Of a DNA stretch of 64,000 nucleotides, positions 57,267 to 64,000 are shown piece after piece. Origin of the DNA: Anabaena minutissima FACHB-250 (GTDB lineage Bacteria > Cyanobacteriota > Cyanobacteriia > Cyanobacteriales > Nostocaceae); assembly GCF_014697125.1 (NCBI RefSeq), contig NZ_JACJRG010000009.1, forward strand, positions 140,578-204,577, in the 5' to 3' direction. Under the pieces are notes generated by a model that made no database searches, was not told where the DNA came from, and was given only the letters and a program-made list of their open reading frames with translations. Each line of letters begins with the position of its first letter. Within the stretch, counting starts at the first letter, position 1. The position numbers were made by a program, and so were the translations under genes.

Positions 57267-57707
57267 ATGAATGAGGTAACAAATAAATATCAAACAGTTG
57301 ATGAAATACAAAGTATTGTGAAAGCTTTCAATGAATGTACACTGCCTCATTCTCGATGGGATCATCATGCCCATTTAACTGTTGCATTGTGGTATCTTAT
57401 TCGCCACCCAGAAAAACAAGCTATCTCCTTGATTCGTGACAGTATACAACGTTACAATCAAGCCATGAAGATTGCTAACACACACAATAGGGGCTATCAT
57501 GAAACTATGACATTATTTTGGATTTATCTAGTTAGTCACTATTTAAAAGATAGCCAAGCAAGTGGTTGTTTATTAAAACGCACTAATAAATTAATTGATG
57601 TATATGGTAATAAGGATCTGGTATTTAACTACTATAGTCAAAACTTAATCATGTCTGGTGACGCTCGCAAAAGTTGGATAGATCCTGATTTGCAATCTCT
57701 ATATTAA
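57267..57707 (+). CDS. Unknown conserved protein with His-rich motif
   Basis: A 146-residue soluble protein. I cannot name its family. The most striking part is RWDHHAHLTVALWYLI at about residues 29-46, with three histidines in five residues, and a later GYHETMTLFWIYL stretch (about 77-90) holding another His and a Glu. This spacing, His-His-x-His then His-Glu, could bind a metal, but the fold is unknown. The ATG at 57267 is preceded by AAAATATGA; no strong ribosome-binding site. The AAA ATPase gene follows after 46 bases on the same strand, so they are likely a transcription unit. Confidence 0.75.
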   Translation: MNEVTNKYQTVDEIQSIVKAFNECTLPHSRWDHHAHLTVALWYLIRHPEKQAISLIRDSIQRYNQAMKIANTHNRGYHETMTLFWIYLVSHYLKDSQASGCLLKRTNKLIDVYGNKDLVFNYYSQNLIMSGDARKSWIDPDLQSLY

Positions 57708-57753
57708 TCTGCTGTTATTAAAATATTCTCAACCTGTGACTTTTATCTAAAAT

Positions 57754-58956
57754 ATGGAATTTGATTATTTTAGCCGCAACGAAATTACGCCAAAAAATCA
57801 AAACAATCAAAGCTTACTTGCTAGTGGTTGGCGACCATTGCATCGAGAATTAAACTGGGAATTTTTAGGTGAACTATTACATAATGATACTAGAGAGTTA
57901 ACTCAAAAAACTTTGAATTTAGCCAGTGGCATGGCAGAAATTTTAGGCAGAAATAACTATACTTGGTGGGCTAATATTTTAAGTCTAGCCTCGGAAAATA
58001 CCCGCTACGAAATAGAAAAATTTTGGCATTATGTTACACCTAATCCACAAGCTCCAGACTATCGTTATAAAGATGTTTTAAATACAGAAACGCCCATATT
58101 ACAATTTGTTAGTCGCAATAGCATACCCATTGATTATGTGCTGAACCGACTACAAGAAATTACAGTTTTACGAGTTTTAAATGTATTAGGCCGTCCGGAT
58201 ATCATTACCCAATATTACTTAGAAAGAGATTTTTATTATCCTGTAGAAAAATTTGTGAATTGGGAACGTCTTGATGTTTTGAATACGGTTTATGCCTATT
58301 GGTCAGAACAAGATATTTGGCTACAAGTCGAAGCTTACGATCGCGGACGACGACAATATACGTTAATGTCCAGGGATATGTCACCACTGGTTAACAAAGC
58401 TACTTACGATTTAGCAGTGATGCTGAGTGGCTATCAAAGCCGCGTCGGTAAAGTCCATAGCCAATTCCAAATCCGCAGTTTCCCCACAGATATTCAAAGC
58501 TTCACAGATACAGTGCAGCAAGCCATCCTCAACCAAAACCAGCTTGCGGTGGTAGTCAACGGCGAACCAGGTACAGGTAAAACTGCGTGGACACAAGCAG
58601 TAGCCAAAGAAATTCTTGTCCCTTTAGGATTCGTCATATTTATTTTGGATCATGATGCGATCGCTAACTTTGTTCCACCCACATATTTAGAACGAATTTG
58701 TATTATTGTTAACGAAGCTGATAACTTAGCTCAAAACCGCGCCTCGGAAGTAGCCCAGCATAACAACAAAACAGAACACATTTTGAGCTTATTGGATGGG
58801 ACTCTATATCAAAGTGTCATTGATGATGCAGGGATTCAAATCAAGCAGCGATTAGTTGTTTTGATGACTTGTAACACCACTGAAAGACTAGATCCAGCAA
58901 TGTTAAGGAAAGGTAGAGTCGATTTAATGTATGAATTTACACAAAAATTTGTTTAA
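57754..58956 (+). CDS. AAA family ATPase with novel N-terminal region
   Basis: A 400-residue ATPase. Residues 1-240 are of unknown function; the AAA core starts near 245. Walker A is GEPGTGKT (270-277), Walker B reads CIIVNEADN (317-324 region), where the usual DE(A/I)D is NEAD, with Asn in the first acidic position. Sensor 1 is MTCNTTERLD (Asn374), and the putative arginine finger lies in RKGRVD (385-390). The protein ends there, so the C-terminal lid is very short. The unusual Walker B may reduce ATP hydrolysis or change coordination. The gene follows a His-rich protein and probably acts with it. Confidence 0.85.
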   Translation: MEFDYFSRNEITPKNQNNQSLLASGWRPLHRELNWEFLGELLHNDTRELTQKTLNLASGMAEILGRNNYTWWANILSLASENTRYEIEKFWHYVTPNPQAPDYRYKDVLNTETPILQFVSRNSIPIDYVLNRLQEITVLRVLNVLGRPDIITQYYLERDFYYPVEKFVNWERLDVLNTVYAYWSEQDIWLQVEAYDRGRRQYTLMSRDMSPLVNKATYDLAVMLSGYQSRVGKVHSQFQIRSFPTDIQSFTDTVQQAILNQNQLAVVVNGEPGTGKTAWTQAVAKEILVPLGFVIFILDHDAIANFVPPTYLERICIIVNEADNLAQNRASEVAQHNNKTEHILSLLDGTLYQSVIDDAGIQIKQRLVVLMTCNTTERLDPAMLRKGRVDLMYEFTQKFV

Positions 58957-59358
58957 AAACCTGTAGCTTGCGTTTCGTTACTCAACACAACCTCCAATAC
59001 TCTTAGCCGAACAGTCTTGGAAGCAGAGGGAGAGATTTTTTATCCCTGGTGGTGTATGCAGTTCATCATGGCTACTTAATCTTGATTGCTGTTGTATTAG
59101 TCGTGATGACAAAACAAATTCTATCAATGGTGTGATATTGAGGTGTAATTTCTTACAAAAGAAAATGTTTGAATAAAACGGATAATTGTCCAAAAGCTGA
59201 GAATAATAGAGATATCCTACATTTATGCACAGGAAGGATATGTTAGCTCTATACCCGTGCGATCGCGGAATTTTTTTATATCCTTCATCAGGAATTTGCC
59301 ATTTGAAAATGGTTGCTATAAACTGTAGGCGCAGTTCTTCGTTAAGGCTTGATTAATC
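58957..59358. other. Intergenic region, no confident gene
   Basis: 402 bases. A 71-residue frame on the minus strand (58978-59193) has no ribosome-binding site and unconvincing composition, so I do not call it. A HIP1-like GCGATCGC site is at 59260. Nothing else clear. Confidence 0.45.
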
Positions 59359-59523
59359 ATGATACTTACACAGACAATCACTACCAAACCAGATAAAAAA
59401 TCTGCTAAAAAACAGCAGTCTTTTCCTCGCATGGATATTGGTTCACCTAAAGTACCATTACGCAAACCTCAGCAAATCACACAATCACCTGAACTATTAA
59501 GTGATTGGGAACACGCTAGTTAA
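59359..59523 (+). CDS. Small basic protein, 54 aa
   Basis: A 54-residue frame with start ATG and TAA stop, too short for most gene finders. The product is Lys- and Gln-rich with a middle DIGSPKVPLRKPQQITQSPE and an acidic end (SDWEHAS). TAAGG lies about 11 bases upstream. Composition is compatible with a real, mostly disordered peptide, but I do not recognise it. It is convergent with the exported-protein gene at 59516; the ends overlap by eight bases. Confidence 0.5.
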   Translation: MILTQTITTKPDKKSAKKQQSFPRMDIGSPKVPLRKPQQITQSPELLSDWEHAS

Positions 59524-60088
59524 TTGATTGTTTTAAATTCCAATCACACAGTTGAGATGGCGGAGTCATTCGAGGGTGGTTGTATTGATAAAACCCTTCA
59601 AGATCCAGCAAAGCTTGGTGATAAATAATCCTCTGGACAGCATCCTCATGATGATTAGCATTACTCATCAAATTACCTTGGCTTAGTATCAATCGCCCTT
59701 CAACATCCCATTTAAATGCAGATTTGGGTAAATTATTCTGCTGACTACCACTCCACAATATAGCTAAAGCTTCACCTGTAATTAGATTACCTTTCATGTT
59801 ACCTCTAATACAGATAAAGTTATCGGAGTGGGGATAGCCATAATACCCCTCAAATTTATGCACAGTTTTTTTAAAATTCGTACAAACACCCGCACCCACT
59901 CGCCAGTCTTGGGGGTCAGGTTGGCTGCAAAATTGGTAATTACCATCTGCTAAATTGGCAATGTTTACCTTGGGGACTGCAACCCACAAATTGGCATTTT
60001 GTTTTTGAACTGACTGATTAAAATTGAAATTGATTAACAAAGCTGTAAAAATTACCAGGGTTTGTGTGAGATTATTGATACTCAGCAT
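59516..60088 (-). CDS. Exported protein of unknown function
   Basis: A 190-residue protein with an N-terminal hydrophobic signal (MLSINNLTQTLVIFTALLIN), probably cleaved or anchoring. The mature part has several Cys and aromatic residues, including NYQFCSQPDPQDW, VGAGVCTNFKK, FICIRGN and WDVEGRLILSQGN. I do not recognise the family. GGAG is eight bases before the ATG at 60088; earlier in-frame starts add residues unlike a signal peptide. A 37-residue membrane peptide is encoded 68 bases upstream on the same strand and may be in the same unit. Its end overlaps the 54-residue frame on the other strand by eight bases. Confidence 0.72.
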   Translation of the reverse strand: MLSINNLTQTLVIFTALLINFNFNQSVQKQNANLWVAVPKVNIANLADGNYQFCSQPDPQDWRVGAGVCTNFKKTVHKFEGYYGYPHSDNFICIRGNMKGNLITGEALAILWSGSQQNNLPKSAFKWDVEGRLILSQGNLMSNANHHEDAVQRIIYHQALLDLEGFYQYNHPRMTPPSQLCDWNLKQSIN

Positions 60089-60156
60089 TCTCTCATCTCC
60101 AAATATCATAGGAGACTGCCACAATTAAGCAATGTGAGATATGACTCAACTAATCT

Positions 60157-60270
60157 CTAAATAACCGGAGCAGCAGAGATTGCTAAAAATACTAGCAACA
60201 AAATAATTAACACGCTGATTTTGACAATCAGGTAAGTGCTAGGGTCAAATAACGGAAAGTCGTGTGTCAT
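60157..60270 (-). CDS. Small single-helix membrane protein, 37 aa
   Basis: A 37-residue peptide: MTHDFPLFDPSTYL followed by a hydrophobic helix (IVKISVLIILLLVFLAIS) and AAPVI at the end. It is preceded by a perfect AGGAGG ribosome-binding site seven bases upstream of the ATG, one of the best in the window, which strongly supports translation. The N terminus is charged-plus-aromatic and the helix is single-pass. It resembles in size the small photosystem and NDH subunits of cyanobacteria, but does not match PsbX, PsbY, PsaX, PetN or other small subunits that I know. Function unknown. The exported-protein gene lies 68 bases downstream. Confidence 0.78.
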   Translation of the reverse strand: MTHDFPLFDPSTYLIVKISVLIILLLVFLAISAAPVI

Positions 60271-60526
60271 GATAAACCTCCTAGTGTGGCTCTAGATTTT
60301 AGAGTTTGATTGAGGTATTGGTTTTTTCACTGGTTTATACTTCTATTATTGCTCAAGAATTAATACACACTGTGTAATTGAAAGCTCTAGTAACATTTTT
60401 TAGTATTTTGAGAGCAAGAATTTGCAACGCAGAGGTACGCTAAGTTATCGCGGAGTATTTGCTAGATTGTGTGGTTTTTGGTCGGCGATCAGCTACGCTG
60501 GGTGGTTACGCCATCGCACCAAATAC

Positions 60527-61084
60527 TTAAGGAATTCCTGCTTGTTGAAAAATTTGTTGGGGTGTGAGTTGTAAGTCTGTTAAAAGGTCATCTGCTAGAC
60601 TATCTTCACCGATTTTTGTTTGTGGTCTGGCATCAGGATAGAACACGGTTACAGTTTTAGCTTTGGCATCTAACACCCAAACTCTCATCACGCCTGTATC
60701 TAGGTAATCTGTGGCTTTGGCACTCATTTCTCCAAAACTTTGACCGGGAGAGATAATTTCAATCACTAAGTCTGGTGGTATGGGACAGGGTGCATCCTCA
60801 ATGACATCATTCGGGAGACGTGAGAAGGAAATATAAAGTAAGTCGGGGACAGGAATCCAATCTCGTCCTTGGCGTTTGAGAGTAACTGCCCACTCGATAC
60901 CAATTTCACCACGATTTTGCGCCCACGGCGTTAAAAGTAGACCAAGAGCCAGTGTTAATCTTGAATGAAATCTTTTTGGTGACATTTTAGGTTTTAATTC
61001 CCCATTAACTAATTCGTAAGTAATATCCCCCTCTGGTAATTCGAGGAATTGTTGGGTTGTGATTTCCGTTTTGAGTTGAGTCAT
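60527..61084 (-). CDS. Uma2 family (DUF820) putative endonuclease, third copy
   Basis: A 185-residue Uma2 protein: TTQQFLELPEGDITYELVNGELKPKM at the start, WIPVPDLLYISF (Asp region), DLVIEIISPGQSFGEMSAKATDYLDTGVMRVWVLDAK (Glu and Lys). The C-terminal end DLQLTPQQIFQQAGIP is typical of many Uma2 proteins. It is not adjacent to the other two (22667-23910). Substrate and biological role are unknown; the nuclease call rests on the fold. Confidence 0.85.
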   Translation of the reverse strand: MTQLKTEITTQQFLELPEGDITYELVNGELKPKMSPKRFHSRLTLALGLLLTPWAQNRGEIGIEWAVTLKRQGRDWIPVPDLLYISFSRLPNDVIEDAPCPIPPDLVIEIISPGQSFGEMSAKATDYLDTGVMRVWVLDAKAKTVTVFYPDARPQTKIGEDSLADDLLTDLQLTPQQIFQQAGIP

Positions 61085-61163
61085 AGCGATCGCCTACTCT
61101 GATTCCATAACTCTATTTTGCGCCTATTATGAAAGATGCGATCAGCGCGATTATTTTAGGTAA

Positions 61164-61451
61164 ATGCGATTAATTTTATACAGTAAACCCGGTTGTCATT
61201 TGTGTGAAGGCTTGCAAGAAAAGCTGGAACAGATCCAAAATCTGCCATTTGAGTTAGAGATTCGTGACATTACTACCCGTGAAGATTGGTTTGGTGCATA
61301 TCAGTATGAGATTCCAGTTCTGCATCTAATACAGTCAGAAAACGAGCAAGCACAAGCTTTGCCCCGTCCTTCTCCTCGTGCTAGTGTCCAGCAATTGGAG
61401 CAAATGTTGTGTAAGTATTTAGCCAAGATAGAAAAAAATAATGCAGAATAA
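61164..61451 (+). CDS. Glutaredoxin-like (DUF836) protein
   Basis: A 95-residue thioredoxin-fold protein with a CxxC-type active site in YSKPGCHLCEG (Cys at residues 10 and 13 or so). It has the IPVLHL segment with the cis-proline. These short glutaredoxin-like proteins of the DUF836 family are often found in cyanobacteria; the electron donor and targets are unknown. murE starts 32 bases downstream on the same strand, so the two may share a transcript. No signal peptide is seen. Confidence 0.88.
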   Translation: MRLILYSKPGCHLCEGLQEKLEQIQNLPFELEIRDITTREDWFGAYQYEIPVLHLIQSENEQAQALPRPSPRASVQQLEQMLCKYLAKIEKNNAE

Positions 61452-61483
61452 GCGCAAGCAAAGTGTGTGCTGAGGTTCACAAT

Positions 61484-62971
61484 ATGAAATTGCGGGAATT
61501 ACTAGCGACTGTTGACAGTATTGCACAATTACCCCCGGTGTTGGCGGATGCTGAAGTCCAAGGATTAAAGACCAACTCCCATGCTTGTAGTGCGGGCGAT
61601 TTGTTTATTGGAATGCCTGGAACACGGGTAGATGGGGGAGAATTTTGGCCAAGTGCGATCGCATCCGGTGCTGTAGCGGCGATCGTTTCCTCCCAAGCTG
61701 TACAAAAAAATCCTCCCACAGATGAGGCTGTTGTCATTAGTGCTAACGACATGACCAAAGCTTGCGCCCAAATTGCGGCTGCTTTTTATGGATATCCTGG
61801 GCAAAAACTCAAGCTGGTAGGTGTGACTGGTACTAATGGTAAAACTACTACTACTCACCTGATTGAATTTTTACTCACTAAAGCTAAATTACCAACGGCT
61901 TTGATGGGGACTCTCTACACTCGTTGGGCTGGTTTTGAACAAACGGCTGCTCATACTACACCCTTCGCGGTGGAACTACAACAGCAACTAGCACAGGCTG
62001 TAAAGGCTGGTTGTGAGTTTGGCGCGATGGAAGTCAGTTCCCATGCTTTAGCCCAAGGGCGTGTTCTGGGTTGTCCTTTTGAGGTGGGAGTGTTTACTAA
62101 TCTCACCCAAGACCATTTGGACTATCACAGCGATATGGAAGATTATTTTGGGGCGAAGGCGTTGTTATTTAGCCCTGAATATCTGAAAGGACGGGCAATT
62201 ATTAATGCTGATGACCCCTACGGTAAACGATTAATTGCCGCTTTGAATCCTGATCAGGTATGGAGCTACAGCGTTAATGATGCCGATGCTCATTTATGGA
62301 TGAGTGATTTAAGTTACGAACCAAATGGTGTGAGTGGTATGCTGCATACACCAGAGGGTAATGTAACTTTCCGATCGCCTCTAGTCGGTCAATATAATTT
62401 AGAAAATCTGTTGGCAGCCGTCGGTGCAGTTTTACACCTAGGGTTAGATTTGCAATTAGTCGCAGCCGCTATTCCTGAATTTCCGGGAGTTCCGGGACGG
62501 ATGGAGAGGGTGCAGATTAGTCCTGACCAAAAAATTAGCGTCATTGTGGATTATGCCCACACACCGGATAGCTTAGAAAACCTACTCAAAGCAGCTAGGC
62601 CGTTTATTCCAGGGAAAATGATCTGTGTTTTTGGCTGTGGTGGTGATCGCGATCGCACCAAACGCCCCAAAATGGGTAAAATCGCCGCAGAGTTAGCAGA
62701 CGTGGCGGTAGTCACCTCCGATAATCCCCGGACTGAAGACCCAGAAAAGATTTTAGAGGATGTTTTAGCAGGCATACCCGACACTATACAACCGCTAGTA
62801 ATTTGCGATCGCGCTACCGCTATTCGTACCGCCATTCTCCAAGCCCAACCCGGAGACGGTGTGTTACTGGCTGGCAAAGGTCATGAAGACTACCAAATTC
62901 TCGGCACAGAAAAAATCCACTTTGATGACCGAGAACACGCACGCGCCGCTTTGCAATCTAGAGGTGATTGA
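61484..62971 (+). CDS. murE: UDP-N-acetylmuramoyl-tripeptide synthetase (MurE)
   Basis: A 495-residue Mur ligase that adds meso-diaminopimelate to UDP-MurNAc-L-Ala-D-Glu in peptidoglycan synthesis. Three domains are present: an N-terminal UDP-binding domain (ADAEVQGLKTNSHACSAGDLFIGMPG in pieces), the ATP-binding P-loop GVTGTNGKTTTTHLIEF, and the C-terminal domain with CGGDRDRTKRPKM and DNPRTEDP; DNPR is the meso-DAP recognition motif, so lysine is excluded. I prefer the ATG at 61484 over the GTG at 61463. A glutaredoxin-like gene lies 32 bases upstream. Confidence 0.95.
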   Translation: MKLRELLATVDSIAQLPPVLADAEVQGLKTNSHACSAGDLFIGMPGTRVDGGEFWPSAIASGAVAAIVSSQAVQKNPPTDEAVVISANDMTKACAQIAAAFYGYPGQKLKLVGVTGTNGKTTTTHLIEFLLTKAKLPTALMGTLYTRWAGFEQTAAHTTPFAVELQQQLAQAVKAGCEFGAMEVSSHALAQGRVLGCPFEVGVFTNLTQDHLDYHSDMEDYFGAKALLFSPEYLKGRAIINADDPYGKRLIAALNPDQVWSYSVNDADAHLWMSDLSYEPNGVSGMLHTPEGNVTFRSPLVGQYNLENLLAAVGAVLHLGLDLQLVAAAIPEFPGVPGRMERVQISPDQKISVIVDYAHTPDSLENLLKAARPFIPGKMICVFGCGGDRDRTKRPKMGKIAAELADVAVVTSDNPRTEDPEKILEDVLAGIPDTIQPLVICDRATAIRTAILQAQPGDGVLLAGKGHEDYQILGTEKIHFDDREHARAALQSRGD

Positions 62972-63446
62972 GGAATTGGGGACAAATCAATTCAAAATTT
63001 ACAATACTCCTCCGGAATGAATCCTACGGATACGCTACGTGTTTACGCAGTGTTCCGTAAAGCCTGCGGCATAGCTACGCTTAGGGCGCAGCCTCTCTTA
63101 CAGAAGGAAGGGCAGTAGTGTTGCGTAGCAAAGCAAGCTACAAAATTCTGTTAGAAATACAGCGTCAGCATTTCATTGATTTAGAATGGTTTTTCCACTG
63201 ACAAAGTTTGGCGAGGCGAAAACTGACACCGCCGCGCTGTAATAGGGGATTGGTGACTAGGGGAGACAAGGGAAAATTTGCTTTTTCTACCCCTAATCCC
63301 TTACATCCTTGAATCATTACACCCCTACACACCAATTAATTAATACTTTTTAAGTATTTTAGGTGTCAAAAAGTATATAAATAAGTGAAAATCAATGACA
63401 TAATTATTTCTTTCTTCCCCTAATTTTTATTTGTCGCGTTTGACCC
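62972..63446. repeat. Spacer with a GC-rich palindromic dispersed element
   Basis: From about 63005 to 63145 lies a GC-rich element with several short palindromes (GGATACGCTACG, GTTTACGCAGTGTTCCGTAAA, GCATAGCTACGCTTAG and GCGTAGCAAAGCAAGCTAC), of the kind known as dispersed repeats in Nostoc. It is followed at 63202-63233 by a reverse copy of the GGCGGTGTCAG hairpin repeat of 16104-16144. No gene seen. Confidence 0.65.
63202..63233 (-). repeat. GGCGGTGTCAG repeat, second copy
   Basis: On the minus strand it reads GGCGGTGTCAGTTTTCGC then CTCGCCAAACTTTG, about 26 of 31 positions matching 16111-16144. Confidence 0.6.
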
Positions 63447-63911
63447 ATGAATGATTCTCTGCATAAGGATTTTTCCGTTTATCAGCTGGCGTTAGGAGTG
63501 GACTCTCCCCCCCAAGCATTTCCTCTTAATCCTGCTACGCTGCTATCATTAGTCAGAGCAACAATAGATTTACTGATTGAACGGCAGATCAATGCAACGA
63601 TATGGTTTAAACTCCCACCGGGAAAAATTTGGTACACAGAATTAATTCGCTATCAGTCATCAGCGAGAACAGTAAGTACCATATACAAATGTCAACCCAA
63701 GGAGAAGAAAGCAGAAGCAGAACCAGAACCAGAAAGTGAGGAAAATTTGACTTCCTCATCCCCTTTAGATTGTCGTCATATAAGTTTGGAATCAATACCA
63801 AATAGTCATATTAGCTGTGAATATTTTCTGATAGTTTTATCACCAAATTTTTGCAGTGTAGTGGTAGCATATCAACCAATCAAACAACTCACTTCTTGCA
63901 CCTGGAAATAG
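63447..63911 (+). CDS. Sensory-domain-like protein, possibly truncated
   Basis: A 154-residue product resembling the N-terminal sensory domain (DICT-like) of cyanobacterial kinases and cyclases. Landmarks are SVYQLALGVDSPPQAFPLNP, LVRATIDLLIERQINATIWFKLPPGKIWYTELIRYQ and CEYFLIVLSPNFCSVVVAYQP; the central stretch has an acidic insert, EKKAEAEPEPESEE. In the multi-domain proteins I recall, this domain is followed by further domains, but here a TAG ends the frame. Either the protein is a stand-alone version or the gene is interrupted. An ATG with an open frame runs from 63914 off the window end, so the continuation cannot be checked. Confidence 0.6.
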   Translation: MNDSLHKDFSVYQLALGVDSPPQAFPLNPATLLSLVRATIDLLIERQINATIWFKLPPGKIWYTELIRYQSSARTVSTIYKCQPKEKKAEAEPEPESEENLTSSSPLDCRHISLESIPNSHISCEYFLIVLSPNFCSVVVAYQPIKQLTSCTWK

Positions 63912-63913
63912 AG

Positions 63914-64000
63914 ATGTCAAAACCACAACTACGTGTAAGGGTAGCGAGGCGTTCAATCTTAAGTAAAAGAAGAGACACGACTATTTGGGGAAAAATAGAT
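63914..64000 (+). CDS. Open frame running off the window
   Basis: Twenty-nine codons from an ATG, two bases after the previous stop, without a stop up to base 64000. The residues (MSKPQLRVRVARRSIL...) are basic and give no family. It may be a real downstream gene or noise. Confidence 0.3.
   Translation, partial: MSKPQLRVRVARRSILSKRRDTTIWGKID

Noticed and set aside
58978..59193. 71-residue frame on the minus strand
   Set aside because: Plausible length but no ribosome-binding site, odd Ser/Gln/Leu composition, no recognisable family.
62990..63150. tRNA or other structured RNA in the GC-rich spacer
   Set aside because: No cloverleaf with a T-loop GTTCRA and acceptor pairing could be built; it looks like a palindromic dispersed repeat.

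Overview
The window comes from a filamentous, heterocyst-forming-type cyanobacterium of the Nostoc/Anabaena/Trichormus group. Evidence in the sequence: the photosystem II genes psbB and psbT, an S1 ribosomal protein with three S1 domains, a heme oxygenase for bilin synthesis, many GCGATCGC (HIP1) octamers, and dense arrays of seven-base repeats (GTGCTGA, TGTCACC and GGGGATT types) typical of Nostocales genomes. The genus assignment is an inference. There are about 55 protein genes and no rRNA, tRNA, CRISPR array, insertion sequence or prophage that I could see.

Layout. 1-5.4 kb: the 3' end of hemN, a GlsB-type membrane protein, a manganese catalase, a DUF3891 protein, a pair of probable Yfr2-family small RNAs on the minus strand, a beta-propeller glycosidase-like protein and a NagX-type acyltransferase. 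5.6-15.4 kb: DAHP synthase, a PrsW-type protease overlapping a methyltransferase, mscL, a DUF3352 protein, an M1 aminopeptidase with HEAT repeats, and a family 2 glycosyltransferase. 16-24.7 kb: an unknown protein, a BioD/DRTGG protein, a DprA-like protein, a MAPEG protein, YajQ, a PEP-CTERM protein, a Tat-exported PhoX-type protein, two Uma2 proteins and a HAD phosphatase. 24.8-29 kb: rpsA, psbT, psbB and a hypothetical. 29.5-34.9 kb: an oligopeptide-type binding protein plus one permease, a DUF3598 protein, a small secreted protein and heme oxygenase. 35-47.8 kb is mainly housekeeping: groEL with a CIRCE operator, a polyprenyl-phosphate sugar-phosphate transferase, fabG, thioredoxin, prmA, serA, rlmN, a MIF-like tautomerase, cobM, lgt, coaD and a DivIVA-like coiled-coil protein. 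47.8-51.6 kb: an Omp85 outer-membrane protein and a lipid-A-disaccharide-synthase-related protein. 51.6-56.6 kb: a signalling cluster of two soluble kinases with N-terminal receivers and two response regulators. 57-64 kb: an unknown histidine-rich protein, a AAA ATPase, very small genes including a 37-residue membrane peptide, another Uma2 protein, a glutaredoxin-like protein, murE and a probable truncated sensory-domain protein.

Genes that seem to work together: psbB-psbT (one photosystem II unit, ended by a strong terminator), serA-prmA (same strand, separated by a repeat array), the glutaredoxin-like gene and murE (32 bases apart), and the kinase/receiver group. Several intergenic regions are made almost entirely of repeats that run to within a few bases of start codons, so the repeats form the 5' leaders of those genes.

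The least conventional items are the tandem Yfr2-like RNAs, whose 5' ends are complementary to the conserved Yfr1 motif; a composite dispersed repeat with seven copies, one of them between psbB and psbT; the 37-residue membrane peptide with a perfect ribosome-binding site; the out-of-frame coaD overlap; and the sensor-less kinase/receiver cluster. I found no defence island or other clearly new multi-gene system.
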